A stretch of 22,269 nucleotides of DNA from Candidatus Paenalcaligenes intestinipullorum (GTDB lineage Bacteria; Pseudomonadota; Gammaproteobacteria; Burkholderiales; Burkholderiaceae_B): positions 1 to 22,269 of the forward strand of contig DWUQ01000185.1 of assembly GCA_019120675.1 (NCBI GenBank), given 5' to 3'. Below the pieces are notes generated by a model. The model saw only the letters and a program-made list of their open reading frames with translations, had not been told where the DNA came from and searched no databases. This document shows positions 15,401-22,269 of this stretch, piece after piece. The position numbers were made by a program, and so were the translations under genes. Positions within the stretch are counted from its first letter, which is position 1. Every line of letters starts with the position of its first letter.

Positions 15401-15457
15401 CTAAATTTATGAGTAGGATCTATAGGCATTTTTTTGCTCTGTCTTAAGATCTAATTT

Positions 15458-16579
15458 CTAAGGATCTAGCTTCAACAACCGCCCTTTTTTCCCATCCTCC
15501 AACACCCACACCGCACCGTCTGGCCCTTGAGCGACATCACGAATACGCGCCCCCATGTCAAAGCGTTCGATTTCTTTGGCGTGTTGGCCATCGAGTTGCA
15601 CCCGTATCAAAGCCTCTGACTTGAGACCACCAATCAAGGCGTGGCCCTGCCACTGCGGAAACAACACACCATCGTAGATAATTAAGCCCGAAGGCGCGAT
15701 GGTGGGCACCCAGTAGAGCTCCGGTGCGTGAAATTCAGGGCGCGTGTCGTGATCGGGAATCGGCAAGCCCGAATAATGATTGCCCCACGACACCAACGGC
15801 CAACCGTAATTATCGCCTGGCACGATTAAATTTAATTCGTCGCCATGGCGTGGACCCATTTCATGCACCCATAATTGCCCTCGTGCATCAAAGACCATAC
15901 CCAGCATATTGCGATGCCCAAGCGTCCAAAAGCTTTTAGCCAGCTCGCCTTGGTCTTGGAAGGGATTGTCCGAGGGTACCGTACCATCATCATGCAGACG
16001 AATGATTTTGCCTAAATTTTGATCCCATTTTTGGGCAGGTGCTTGGCGCTCACGGTCACCCGAGGTAATAAATAAATACCCATCGGGGCTAAAGGCCAAA
16101 CGATGTGAATAATGAGAGCTGCCTGTGGCGGTCGGGGTTTGTTGCCAAATCATCTCTAAGTTTTCTAGTGTGGGCAGTTGGCTATCCAAATCTAATTGGG
16201 CACGCACCACGACCGCCCCTTTTTTGCCCGTGTTGTCTTGCTGGGCGTAAGAGAAATACGCCCAGCGATTTTCTGCAAAGTTGGGGTGTAACACGACATC
16301 GCCCAAGCCGCCTTGCCCACCATAGGCTACCTCAGGCACACCCTGTACTGTCGTGACGGTGCCATTATTCAACTGCACGAGTTGTAGACGTCCGGATTTT
16401 TCTGTGACCAGCATATCGCCATTGGGTAAAAACGCCATTGCCCACGGCTCGTTGAAAGTGCCAAAGCTGGTAGCGACTAGGGTTGAGTTGATGTTGCTGT
16501 GGAAGGTTGTGGCATATGCACTTCCAAAGAGGCTTAGGATTGCGCTAAAGACGGTAATAAGGACACAAAGCCTATACAT
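15458..16579 (-). CDS. PQQ-dependent aldose sugar dehydrogenase (soluble GDH/YliI family), exported
   Basis: This family oxidises aldose sugars in the periplasm using pyrroloquinoline quinone. The protein is about 373 residues with a Sec signal peptide (hydrophobic region about residues 5-20, cleavage near AYA) and a six-bladed beta-propeller. Family segments visible are ETEKSGRL-like LVTEKSGRL at the first blade, SSHYSHRLAFSPDGYLF (containing the likely catalytic His), GHRNMLGMVFD, and GDNYGWPLVSWG. The ATG at 16579 is preferred over the one at 16585 because GGAGG then lies eight bases upstream rather than two. Genes for PQQ synthesis are not in the window, so cofactor supply is unknown. It stands alone between two gene relics. 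Confidence 0.9.
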   Translation of the reverse strand: MYRLCVLITVFSAILSLFGSAYATTFHSNINSTLVATSFGTFNEPWAMAFLPNGDMLVTEKSGRLQLVQLNNGTVTTVQGVPEVAYGGQGGLGDVVLHPNFAENRWAYFSYAQQDNTGKKGAVVVRAQLDLDSQLPTLENLEMIWQQTPTATGSSHYSHRLAFSPDGYLFITSGDRERQAPAQKWDQNLGKIIRLHDDGTVPSDNPFQDQGELAKSFWTLGHRNMLGMVFDARGQLWVHEMGPRHGDELNLIVPGDNYGWPLVSWGNHYSGLPIPDHDTRPEFHAPELYWVPTIAPSGLIIYDGVLFPQWQGHALIGGLKSEALIRVQLDGQHAKEIERFDMGARIRDVAQGPDGAVWVLEDGKKGRLLKLDP

Positions 16580-16779
16580 ACGCATTTCCTCCGACTATAA
16601 GGATGAAATAAATGTAAAAAGGTGTCTATTAGGCTGAATTACTTTTTAACTCATACCATACACCCTCCTCCCCAAGCTGCGGTATGCTTTTCATATAACA
16701 AGCATCTTTATCTACCATTTCACGGCATTAGATCTACTGCGTTACCCGTCGATTCCCCTTTCACTTTATAGGTATCTTC

Positions 16780-16908
16780 ATGCGCATACTCATCACAGGT
16801 GGGGCGGGTTTAATCGGTCGCTAGCTTTGTCAATTATGGCTTACTAAGGGCTACGAGGCAGTGGGTGTTATCGCGCAGCGGTTCACCTCAGGCAAACTGA
16901 CACAATGA
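16780..16908 (+). pseudogene. N-terminal stub of a YfcH/TIGR01777-type NAD-dependent epimerase, with in-frame stop
   Basis: The plus-strand frame from ATG 16780 reads MRILITGGAGLIGR, then TAG at 16822-16824, then continues in the same frame with LCQLWLTKGYEAVGVIAQRF until a TGA at 16906-16908. Together this is the Rossmann-fold N-terminus of an extended short-chain dehydrogenase: the TGGxGxIG nucleotide-binding loop followed by the helix and second strand. The LCQ-L---G-E pattern is closest to the YfcH/TIGR01777 group. The remaining 250 or so residues are absent and the AEC permease gene follows directly. This is an eroded gene remnant rather than a coding sequence. It explains most of the 373-base gap between the sugar dehydrogenase and the permease; 16586-16779 shows nothing else assignable. 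Confidence 0.75.
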
Positions 16909-16952
16909 TCTTTTGCGTATACGCTTAAGGGTTGTCTTTGATTGGCTTGTGT

Positions 16953-17930
16953 ATGTCTGTTGTTCTTACCGCTCTCTTTCCTGTGTTTGCGCTGATTGCC
17001 ATCGGTTGGCTGCTGGGCCGTACTGGCGTCTTGAACGCCTCGGCCAGCCACAGCTTGACCCGTTTTGTGGCGTTGGTGTGTTTACCCGCGTTACTGTTTG
17101 ATATTAGCCGTCGTCACCCTTGGCAAGATATCGTCCATGTGGGGGTATTGATGAGCTTTGGCGTGCCCATGCTGCTGTGTTTTGGCTTGGGGTTTTGGTG
17201 GCGGTGTCGGCAATCGGCCTCCCGCTCTGCAGCCGCGCTTGCTGGTATGAATGCCAGCTACGCCAACACAGGCTTTATGGGTATTCCACTGCTGAGTCTA
17301 CTCATCGGTGAAGAAGCCCTAGCACCCGCCGTCACCACCACGTTACTCACCGCCACGGTCTTATTTAGTTTGACGATTTTGATACTAAACAGCACTCACA
17401 CCACCTCTTCTACGCAGGCAAAGCGCCCTTTTCGCGCTCTACTACGATTAGGCGCCAACCCTTTAGTCTTTGCACCGCTTGCTGGGGTGATCAGCTCAGC
17501 CTGGGCCATTCCCCTCCCCGAAGCGCTACAAACTGTGATCACTCTACTGGCTGCACCCGCTACCCCTACGGCGTTAATTGCTATTGGCTTATTTTTAGCC
17601 ACCCTGCCTGCTGCAGCACCCAGCGCTAGCGCACATCCTAGTGCCCAGCAAGCTCAGCCTCTGCTTAGGCAAGGAAGTGGGTTTTTAGGCCTCAAATTGC
17701 TGCTGCAACCGCTGCTGACCGGGCTACTTGCCTATTATGTGGTAGGCTTAACGCCAGTTTGGGCCTTTGCTGTCACTGTTCTCAGTGCTACCCCCTTAGG
17801 CACCGGGCCCTTTATGCTTGCCAGCTTATACCAACAAGATTTACGCGAAAGCTCAGCCCTTATACTTTGGTCTACTGTACTTTCAGCGTTAACGCTGGCG
17901 GCATTGGTTCAAGTTTTACCAATGACTTGA
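16953..17930 (+). CDS. AEC-family (auxin efflux carrier-type) permease
   Basis: AEC proteins are inner-membrane transporters with a bile/arsenite/riboflavin-type fold; bacterial members move malate, malonate or other organic anions. The 325-residue product has about ten membrane segments in two halves, starting MSVVLTALFPVFALIAIGWL, and the crossover motif NASYANTGFMGIPLLSLLIG in the fourth or fifth segment, which is diagnostic. The linker between halves (about residues 215-235) is Ser/Ala/Gln-rich. ATG 16953 is preferred over a TTG at 16932, which would add seven residues; neither has a good ribosome site. A palindrome GCGTATACGC (16915-16924) lies upstream. aspA follows 147 bases later, so a C4-dicarboxylate substrate is possible but is only a guess from context. 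Confidence 0.88.
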   Translation: MSVVLTALFPVFALIAIGWLLGRTGVLNASASHSLTRFVALVCLPALLFDISRRHPWQDIVHVGVLMSFGVPMLLCFGLGFWWRCRQSASRSAAALAGMNASYANTGFMGIPLLSLLIGEEALAPAVTTTLLTATVLFSLTILILNSTHTTSSTQAKRPFRALLRLGANPLVFAPLAGVISSAWAIPLPEALQTVITLLAAPATPTALIAIGLFLATLPAAAPSASAHPSAQQAQPLLRQGSGFLGLKLLLQPLLTGLLAYYVVGLTPVWAFAVTVLSATPLGTGPFMLASLYQQDLRESSALILWSTVLSALTLAALVQVLPMT

Positions 17931-18006
17931 CCATTTATTTACGTTCGTTACCCCCCACGATGCGTAAAAAACTTGTATTTTTACCTAAAAACCTTTAAAA
18001 AATAGA

Positions 18007-18042
18007 GCGGCGGTGCTGCGTTTAGTGCCGCGTATTTTTCTC
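18007..18042 (+). terminator. Possible terminator-like hairpin between AEC permease and aspA
   Basis: GCGGC near 18008 can pair with GCCGC near 18028 across a long loop, followed by GTATTTTT. The stem is short and the loop large, so this is weak. It may end the permease transcript or sit in the aspA leader. Confidence 0.3.
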
Positions 18043-18077
18043 TTCTCAAAGACATTTCGTCTGCAAAAAGTTTCTCT

Positions 18078-19499
18078 ATGAGCTCCTCACACTCTCCCTC
18101 ACGCCTTGAAAAAGACTTGCTCGGTACTCGCGAGCTACCTGCCGAAGCGTATTACGGTGTGCAAACCTTGCGCGCCGCTGAAAACTTCTGCCTCACTGGG
18201 GTCAAGCTATCCAGCTACCCCAAATTTGTGATTGCTTTAGCGATGGTTAAGCACGCCGCAGCATCGGCCAACTATCAGTTGGGTCATCTCGACAAAGCTA
18301 AGTTTGACGCCATCACCAAGGCTTGCGGGCGTATTATCAATGGAGAGTTTTTGGATCAGTTCATTGTAGATATGATTCAGGGCGGTGCGGGCACCTCCAC
18401 CAACATGAACGCCAACGAAGTCATCGCTAACGTCGCCCTAGAAATCATGGGCCACCAAAAAGGTGACTACCAGCACCTGCACCCCAACAACCACGTAAAT
18501 ATGGCGCAGTCTACCAACGACGCCTACCCCACGGCTATTCGTGTGGGTATTTTGCTCAGCGTGCAAGCGTTAGTCGATAGCCTCAATCGCCTGATTGGCG
18601 CACTACGTGGCAAGGGCAAAGAATTCTGCCATATTCTTAAAATGGGTCGCACCCAAATGCAAGATGCCGTGCCCATGACCTTAGGCCAAGAGTTCCAAGC
18701 CTTCGCGACCAATCTCGAAGAGGATGTGGCGCGTATTTTGACCCTTGCGCCGGAGCTGTTAGAGCCGGTCAATATTGGCGGTACCGCTATTGGTACCGGT
18801 ATCAACACCGACCCCGCCTATCAAGCGGCTGCAGTGGGTTTTTTAGCTAAAGTCAGCGGTTTAAATATCAAAGCAGCACCCGACCTGATCGAAGCCACTT
18901 CCGATATGGGCGATTTTGTACTTTTCTCCGGTATGCTCAAGCGCACTGCTGTGAAGCTGTCCAAAATGTGTAATGACTTGCGCCTGCTCTCCAGTGGCCC
19001 ACGCACCGGTATTGGTGAAATCAATCTACCTGCTCGTCAGCCCGGCAGCTCCATCATGCCTGGTAAGATCAACCCAGTAATCCCCGAAGCGGTGAGCCAA
19101 GTCGCCTTTGAGGTGATTGGTAATGATTTAGCCTTGACCATGGCCGCCGAAGCCGGTCAGTTGCAGCTCAACCCGATGGAGCCGTTGATTGCCTACAAGC
19201 TGTTTGCGTCGATTGATGTGCTTAAGCAAGCCATTGATATGCTGCGCGAGCTGTGTATTGAAGGCATTACCGCCAACGAAGCCCATTGTCAGCACCTAGT
19301 GACCCAGTCTATTGGTCTGATTACTGCGCTCAACCCTTATATTGGCTACGAAAATTCCACACGTATTGCTAAGGAAGCCTTGGAAAGCGGTCGTGGCGTT
19401 TTAGAGTTGGTCGAGGAAGAAGGCCTACTCGACAAAAACGTCCTAGCCGAAGTGATGCGCCCCGAAAACATGATTGCCCCGCGCAAGAACTGTCAGTAA
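18078..19499 (+). CDS. aspA: Aspartate ammonia-lyase (aspartase)
   Basis: This cytoplasmic enzyme converts L-aspartate to fumarate and ammonia, feeding the TCA cycle and allowing growth on aspartate. The 473-residue length and all-helical core match the aspartase/fumarase superfamily. Conserved regions visible are GTSTNMNANEV (residues 105-115), HPNNHVNMAQSTND (about 135-148), the TQMQDAVPM segment at 192-200 and the flexible signature loop GSSIMPGKINPV (323-334) with the catalytic serine at 324. The TQMQDAVPMTLGQEF wording and absence of fumarase-specific residues favour aspartase over FumC. The start codon is preceded by a weak ribosome site. A HAD phosphatase gene follows 13 bases after the stop and may share the transcript. 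Confidence 0.95.
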   Translation: MSSSHSPSRLEKDLLGTRELPAEAYYGVQTLRAAENFCLTGVKLSSYPKFVIALAMVKHAAASANYQLGHLDKAKFDAITKACGRIINGEFLDQFIVDMIQGGAGTSTNMNANEVIANVALEIMGHQKGDYQHLHPNNHVNMAQSTNDAYPTAIRVGILLSVQALVDSLNRLIGALRGKGKEFCHILKMGRTQMQDAVPMTLGQEFQAFATNLEEDVARILTLAPELLEPVNIGGTAIGTGINTDPAYQAAAVGFLAKVSGLNIKAAPDLIEATSDMGDFVLFSGMLKRTAVKLSKMCNDLRLLSSGPRTGIGEINLPARQPGSSIMPGKINPVIPEAVSQVAFEVIGNDLALTMAAEAGQLQLNPMEPLIAYKLFASIDVLKQAIDMLRELCIEGITANEAHCQHLVTQSIGLITALNPYIGYENSTRIAKEALESGRGVLELVEEEGLLDKNVLAEVMRPENMIAPRKNCQ

Positions 19500-19512
19500 T
19501 TTGGACTCATCG

Positions 19513-20196
19513 ATGGCAAGCCTCTGTTTTGATGCCGTACTGTTTGATTGTGATGGGGTGCTGGTGGACAGCGAACCCTTACGATTGCACGTGCTCCGAG
19601 ACATGCTTGCCGAATTAGGTTGGCACCTAAGCCCCGAGCGCTGCAAAGCGCTTTTTTTGGGCCGTGCCACCGCGGATGATTTACGGTTAATCGAGGCGCG
19701 TACTGGCAAAAAGCCCAGCCAAGATTGGATTGACGCCTTTCAGCTGCGGCGCAACCAAGCCTTGCGTCAGCATCTGGTCGCAGTGCCCAGTATTACATCG
19801 GCACTGCAATGGTTACGTGCTCAAGGTATTCCGATCGCCTGCGCCTCAGCGGGGGAAAAAGACAAAATCGAGCTGCAACTGCGCCAATGCATGCTGATTG
19901 ATTACTTTGATGGTCACCTGCACAGTGGCGTGGATCTGCCGCGTAACAAACCTCATCCTGATGTCTATCTAGCCGCGGCTCAAGGGCTAGGTGTCGACCC
20001 AAAACGCTGTGCCATTATTGAAGACAGTGCGATTGGCATCCGTGCGGCTGTAGCAAGTGGTGCTACGGTGTTTGCCTATTGCCCACATTACGAAGCGGAA
20101 ACAGCTATTGCCAATGGTGCACAGGCGGTGTTTCATCACATGCAGCAATTGCCTGATACGTTATTACAGTACTGCCGCCTGCAGAGCACTGCATAG
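19513..20196 (+). CDS. HAD-superfamily phosphatase (subfamily IA, beta-phosphoglucomutase-like)
   Basis: The 227-residue product has all four HAD motifs: FDCDGVLVDSE with nucleophile Asp12 and acid/base Asp14; ASAG as motif II (Ser); NKPHPDVYL with the motif III lysine; and IIEDSAIGI with the motif IV acidic pair. A helical cap sits between motifs I and II (about residues 18-85), as in phosphoglycolate phosphatase and phosphosugar phosphatases. ATG 19513 is chosen over a TTG at 19474, which would overlap aspA and add a non-conserved lead. Substrate cannot be read from sequence; 6-phosphogluconate phosphatase (YieH-like) and similar metabolite-repair roles fit. It probably shares a transcript with aspA. 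Confidence 0.93.
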   Translation: MASLCFDAVLFDCDGVLVDSEPLRLHVLRDMLAELGWHLSPERCKALFLGRATADDLRLIEARTGKKPSQDWIDAFQLRRNQALRQHLVAVPSITSALQWLRAQGIPIACASAGEKDKIELQLRQCMLIDYFDGHLHSGVDLPRNKPHPDVYLAAAQGLGVDPKRCAIIEDSAIGIRAAVASGATVFAYCPHYEAETAIANGAQAVFHHMQQLPDTLLQYCRLQSTA

Positions 20197-20410
20197 ATTG
20201 CTGTCTACTTATGTCGAGCTGCGTGCTGGCCTGAACCTCTCCTCTGCGGGGACTCAGCCCCCTTAAGATCAATACCACAAAAACCAACATTTTTTACAAA
20301 AAACCTTTAAGGGTTTTCATGTAGATATTTTACGACACAATTTAAACTATGAACTCGCTTTTTTAGCTATCTTAGAGCATGGCTCCGTTTCTGCCGCAAA
20401 ATAGCGCCAA
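20197..20410. other. Intergenic stretch upstream of the NCS2 permease leader
   Basis: No gene is evident. GGGGACTCAGCCCC (around 20249-20262) can form a small stem after the phosphatase gene, and AAACC/GGTTT around 20300-20316 another, both weak as terminators. The sequence from about 20280 becomes AT-rich, as expected for the promoter of the next gene, but no clear -35/-10 pair was found. Confidence 0.35.
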
Positions 20411-20411
20411 T

Positions 20412-20478
20412 CGCATTTTATATGCGTGGTTGACAACATCTTTGATGTTTAACTTTGGTCTACAAGCGAGTACCCATT
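20412..20478 (+). promoter_or_regulatory. Structured mRNA leader of the NCS2 permease, candidate purine (xanthine-type) riboswitch
   Basis: Three stem-loops fill the 67 bases before the ATG: CGCAT/ATGCG (20412-20416 with 20422-20426); AACATC/GATGTT (20435-20440 with 20444-20449), extended by outer GTT/AAC; and TAC/GTA (20461-20463 with 20470-20472), extendable by GG/CC past a bulge. The last one contains the only purine-rich ribosome-site candidate (GCGAG) and ends within about five bases of the start codon, so folding would block translation. Gene type and placement recall the NMT1 (xanthine-I) riboswitch class of Proteobacteria. I cannot confirm the consensus from memory. Confidence 0.4.
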
Positions 20479-22008
20479 ATGAGTTCAGGATCTTTCCACT
20501 ACCCTTGGTTTAAAAAGGCGGACTTAGACGCCTTTTTTGCACTCTTTCAAAATAATATGGCGAACTTCATCTTTATCGCCATCACCATGCTCGCCATGGG
20601 TTTTCCTCCCGAAATCGTTTTTGGACGTGTGCTGCCCGGCGCGGCCATTGCGGTCGTCGTGGGTAACTTTTATTACGCGTATATGGCTAACCGTTTGGCC
20701 CACAAAGAGCAGCGCACCAACGTAACGGCCCTAAGCTATGGCATCAGCACCCCAGTGATGTTTGTGTTTTTGTTTGGCGTGCTATCACCAGTATACAAAA
20801 TGACAAACGACGCCAGCTTAGCTTGGAAAATTGCTGTGGGCGCTTGTTTTCTAAGTGGGTTAATTGAAGCCATTCTTGGGCTCACCGGCCGTTGGGTCCA
20901 ACGTAATTTGCCCCGTGCGGCCATGTTGGGTGCCGTTGCAGGTGTCGCGCTGACCTTTATTGCCGGGGAGATGCTTTTTCAAACCTTAGAAATGCCAGTT
21001 ATTGGTATTACTGTTTTGGGTATTATTGTATTAGGGGTAATTGGCCGTGTAGTGATGCCTTTTCGGGTTCCGCCCGCGTTCTTCGCGATTATTCTCGGCA
21101 CGGTGCTGGCGTATGCACTGGGCGAAGCAGATATGGCGGGTTTTCGTAGCAGCTTGGATTCCTTTGGTTTTTACCCCCCTTTGTTTAGTCTGGACTTTTT
21201 TCATGGCGTCACCGCTTTGTTTGTTGATCCCGTTTACAGTGCCTTACTGGTTGTGGTGCTACCGATCACTCTGTACAACGCCATTGAAACCATGAATAAC
21301 GTTGAAGCCATGAAGGTATTAGGCGACGATTATCACGTAGGCGAATGCCAAGCGGTCGATGGTGTGGGCACGATGCTGGGCGCAGCATTTGGCGGTTTAT
21401 TCCCCACTACGGTTTATATTGCTTCGGCCAGCTCCAAATGGATGGGGGGTGGCCGTGGTTACAGCATTTTAAATGGCGTGGTGTACCTAATTGCCACCAC
21501 CTGCGGTCTGATCGCTGTGCTGGCTAAAATTATCCCTATGGCCGCTGTAGCACCAATTTTGGTGTTCGTGGGCGTTTCCATGGTAGCGACGGCCTTCCAA
21601 GCCAACGCCAAACGCTACTACCCAGCGGTGGCTTTGGCCATGCTGCCTTATATTGGCAATTTCTTTATGACACGCTTAAAAGGTCAAGCGGATCTTTTAA
21701 ACCCAATTTCTACCGGGATTATTCCTTTAGGCCAAGGCGCCATGTTTACTGCCATGATGATTGGGGCGATGACCGTCTGTGTGATTGATCAACAATTCCG
21801 TCGCGCCACTGTGTTTGCGTTAATCAGTGCTGCCATGGCTTACACCGGCCTCATTCACGCCCCGAAACTTGCTTGGAACGCTGCGCCGGAGTTTGCTTTG
21901 GGCTATTTTATCTTGGCACTGATGTTCTTGTATTGCGCAATTGTGAAGCCTAAGGTGATTCCTGCGCCCTTTGAGATGCCTGATGTGGAAACAGAGCAGC
22001 AACCCTAA
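20479..22008 (+). CDS. NCS2-family xanthine/uracil-type permease
   Basis: This is an inner-membrane nucleobase transporter of the NCS2/AzgA-like group. The product of about 509 residues has 12-14 hydrophobic segments. Typical features are the N-terminal FQNNMANFIFIAITML helix, the TNVTALSYGISTPVMF stretch (helix-breaking region of helix 3) and the mid-protein NAIETMNNVEAMKVLGDDY loop followed by DGVGTMLGAAFGGLFPTT, the part that contributes to nucleobase and proton binding. ATG 20479 is preferred over a TTG at 20455 because the TTG lies inside the structured leader. Substrate among xanthine, uracil, guanine or hypoxanthine cannot be decided; a purine would fit if the leader is a purine riboswitch. 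It converges on the last partial gene. Confidence 0.88.
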   Translation: MSSGSFHYPWFKKADLDAFFALFQNNMANFIFIAITMLAMGFPPEIVFGRVLPGAAIAVVVGNFYYAYMANRLAHKEQRTNVTALSYGISTPVMFVFLFGVLSPVYKMTNDASLAWKIAVGACFLSGLIEAILGLTGRWVQRNLPRAAMLGAVAGVALTFIAGEMLFQTLEMPVIGITVLGIIVLGVIGRVVMPFRVPPAFFAIILGTVLAYALGEADMAGFRSSLDSFGFYPPLFSLDFFHGVTALFVDPVYSALLVVVLPITLYNAIETMNNVEAMKVLGDDYHVGECQAVDGVGTMLGAAFGGLFPTTVYIASASSKWMGGGRGYSILNGVVYLIATTCGLIAVLAKIIPMAAVAPILVFVGVSMVATAFQANAKRYYPAVALAMLPYIGNFFMTRLKGQADLLNPISTGIIPLGQGAMFTAMMIGAMTVCVIDQQFRRATVFALISAAMAYTGLIHAPKLAWNAAPEFALGYFILALMFLYCAIVKPKVIPAPFEMPDVETEQQP

Positions 22009-22034
22009 AGCCCAAATAATTAATTTTCACAAAT

Positions 22035-22062
22035 GGCCCGTTTAGTTAAGACTAAGCGGGCC
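22035..22062. terminator. Two-way terminator hairpin between the NCS2 permease and the right-edge gene
   Basis: GGCCCGTTTAGT (22035-22046) pairs with ACTAAGCGGGCC (22051-22062), one T-G wobble, across a TAAG loop. It sits between two converging genes, 27 bases past the permease stop. T-runs are weak on both sides. Confidence 0.7.
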
Positions 22063-22069
22063 TATAGGG

Positions 22070-22269
22070 CTACAAAGCAGTGTCGGGTTGTTGTTGATAA
22101 ATAATGACGGTTTCTAGATGCCACACACCGCGCATATGAAACTGCATTTCGTCTTCGTAGCTACGCGCGTATTGGTCTTTGGGGTAGACCGCCCAGAGCG
22201 GCCCAAACAAACGACGACTCAAGCGCATCCCGTTCATGGTGTGCGCCAACAGCACATTGTAATCGGTTA
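22070..22269 (-). CDS. Probable molybdopterin-domain oxidoreductase, C-terminal part (5' end outside window)
   Basis: The frame is open from the right edge to a TAG at 22072-22070, giving the last 65 or so residues of a longer protein. It contains LLAHTMNGMRLSRRLFGPLW, then AVYPKDQY, and ends with a MRGVWHLETVIIY strand. This matches the end of a domain of the sulfite-oxidase/YedY molybdopterin fold, in which a xNGxxLxxxxGPLWxxYP stretch is followed by a xxxxWxLxxI strand close to the C-terminus. The catalytic cysteine and cofactor-binding residues lie upstream, outside the window, so the family call is moderate. The internal GTG at 22255 is not a start: the frame continues through it to the edge. 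Confidence 0.6.
   Translation of the reverse strand, partial: TDYNVLLAHTMNGMRLSRRLFGPLWAVYPKDQYARSYEDEMQFHMRGVWHLETVIIYQQQPDTAL

Noticed and set aside
15247..15429. 60-codon minus-strand frame downstream of the TSUP gene.
   Set aside because: It has no family resemblance; the neighbouring frame over the same bases carries the MocR-like stub instead.
1..22269. CRISPR arrays, insertion sequences, toxin-antitoxin or phage-defence genes.
   Set aside because: No regularly spaced repeats, transposase motifs or defence-family proteins were seen; the intact genes are housekeeping, respiratory and transport genes.

Overview
The window looks like chromosome from a betaproteobacterium of the order Burkholderiales, most likely family Alcaligenaceae. 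The evidence is gene order and protein character: a tat operon end, an HtrA/DegS-like protease, a Nif3-family protein, mscL, petABC (cytochrome bc1) and sspA-sspB is, from memory, the arrangement seen in Bordetella and its relatives. Base composition by eye is balanced to slightly GC-rich. This assignment is inference; no database was searched.

Layout. Positions 1-1135 hold the 3' end of tatB and all of tatC (+). A periplasmic serine protease (-) converges on tatC and is divergent from a Nif3-family protein (+). mscL (-) follows. Then come petA-petB-petC (+), the respiratory bc1 complex, whose Rieske subunit is itself a Tat substrate. A run of three hairpins separates petC from sspA-sspB (stringent starvation protein A and the ClpXP adaptor SspB). 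A long two-way hairpin ends sspB and the opposing sulfate-uptake operon sbp-cysT-cysW (-), which has no cysA ATPase gene here. A betaine/choline BCCT transporter (+) and a tRNA-Thr(TGT) with a clear promoter and terminator come next.

From about 13.6 to 16.9 kb the character changes. Intact genes (a small lipoprotein, a TSUP-family permease, a PQQ-type sugar dehydrogenase) are interspersed with three gene relics that ordinary ORF calling misses: an internally deleted methyl-accepting chemotaxis protein, the C-terminal stub of a MocR/GntR-aminotransferase regulator, and the N-terminal stub of a YfcH/TIGR01777-type epimerase with an in-frame stop. This suggests gene loss in progress. The last part has an AEC-family permease, aspA (aspartate ammonia-lyase) with a HAD phosphatase just behind it, an NCS2-type permease with a structured leader on its start codon (possible purine/xanthine riboswitch), and the 3' end of a probable molybdopterin-domain oxidoreductase running off the right edge.

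The window is mostly core housekeeping and transport. I see no CRISPR array, insertion sequence, prophage, toxin-antitoxin pair or defence system. The most useful second looks are the NCS2 leader, the three relics, the petC-sspA hairpin array and the sulfate operon without its ATPase.
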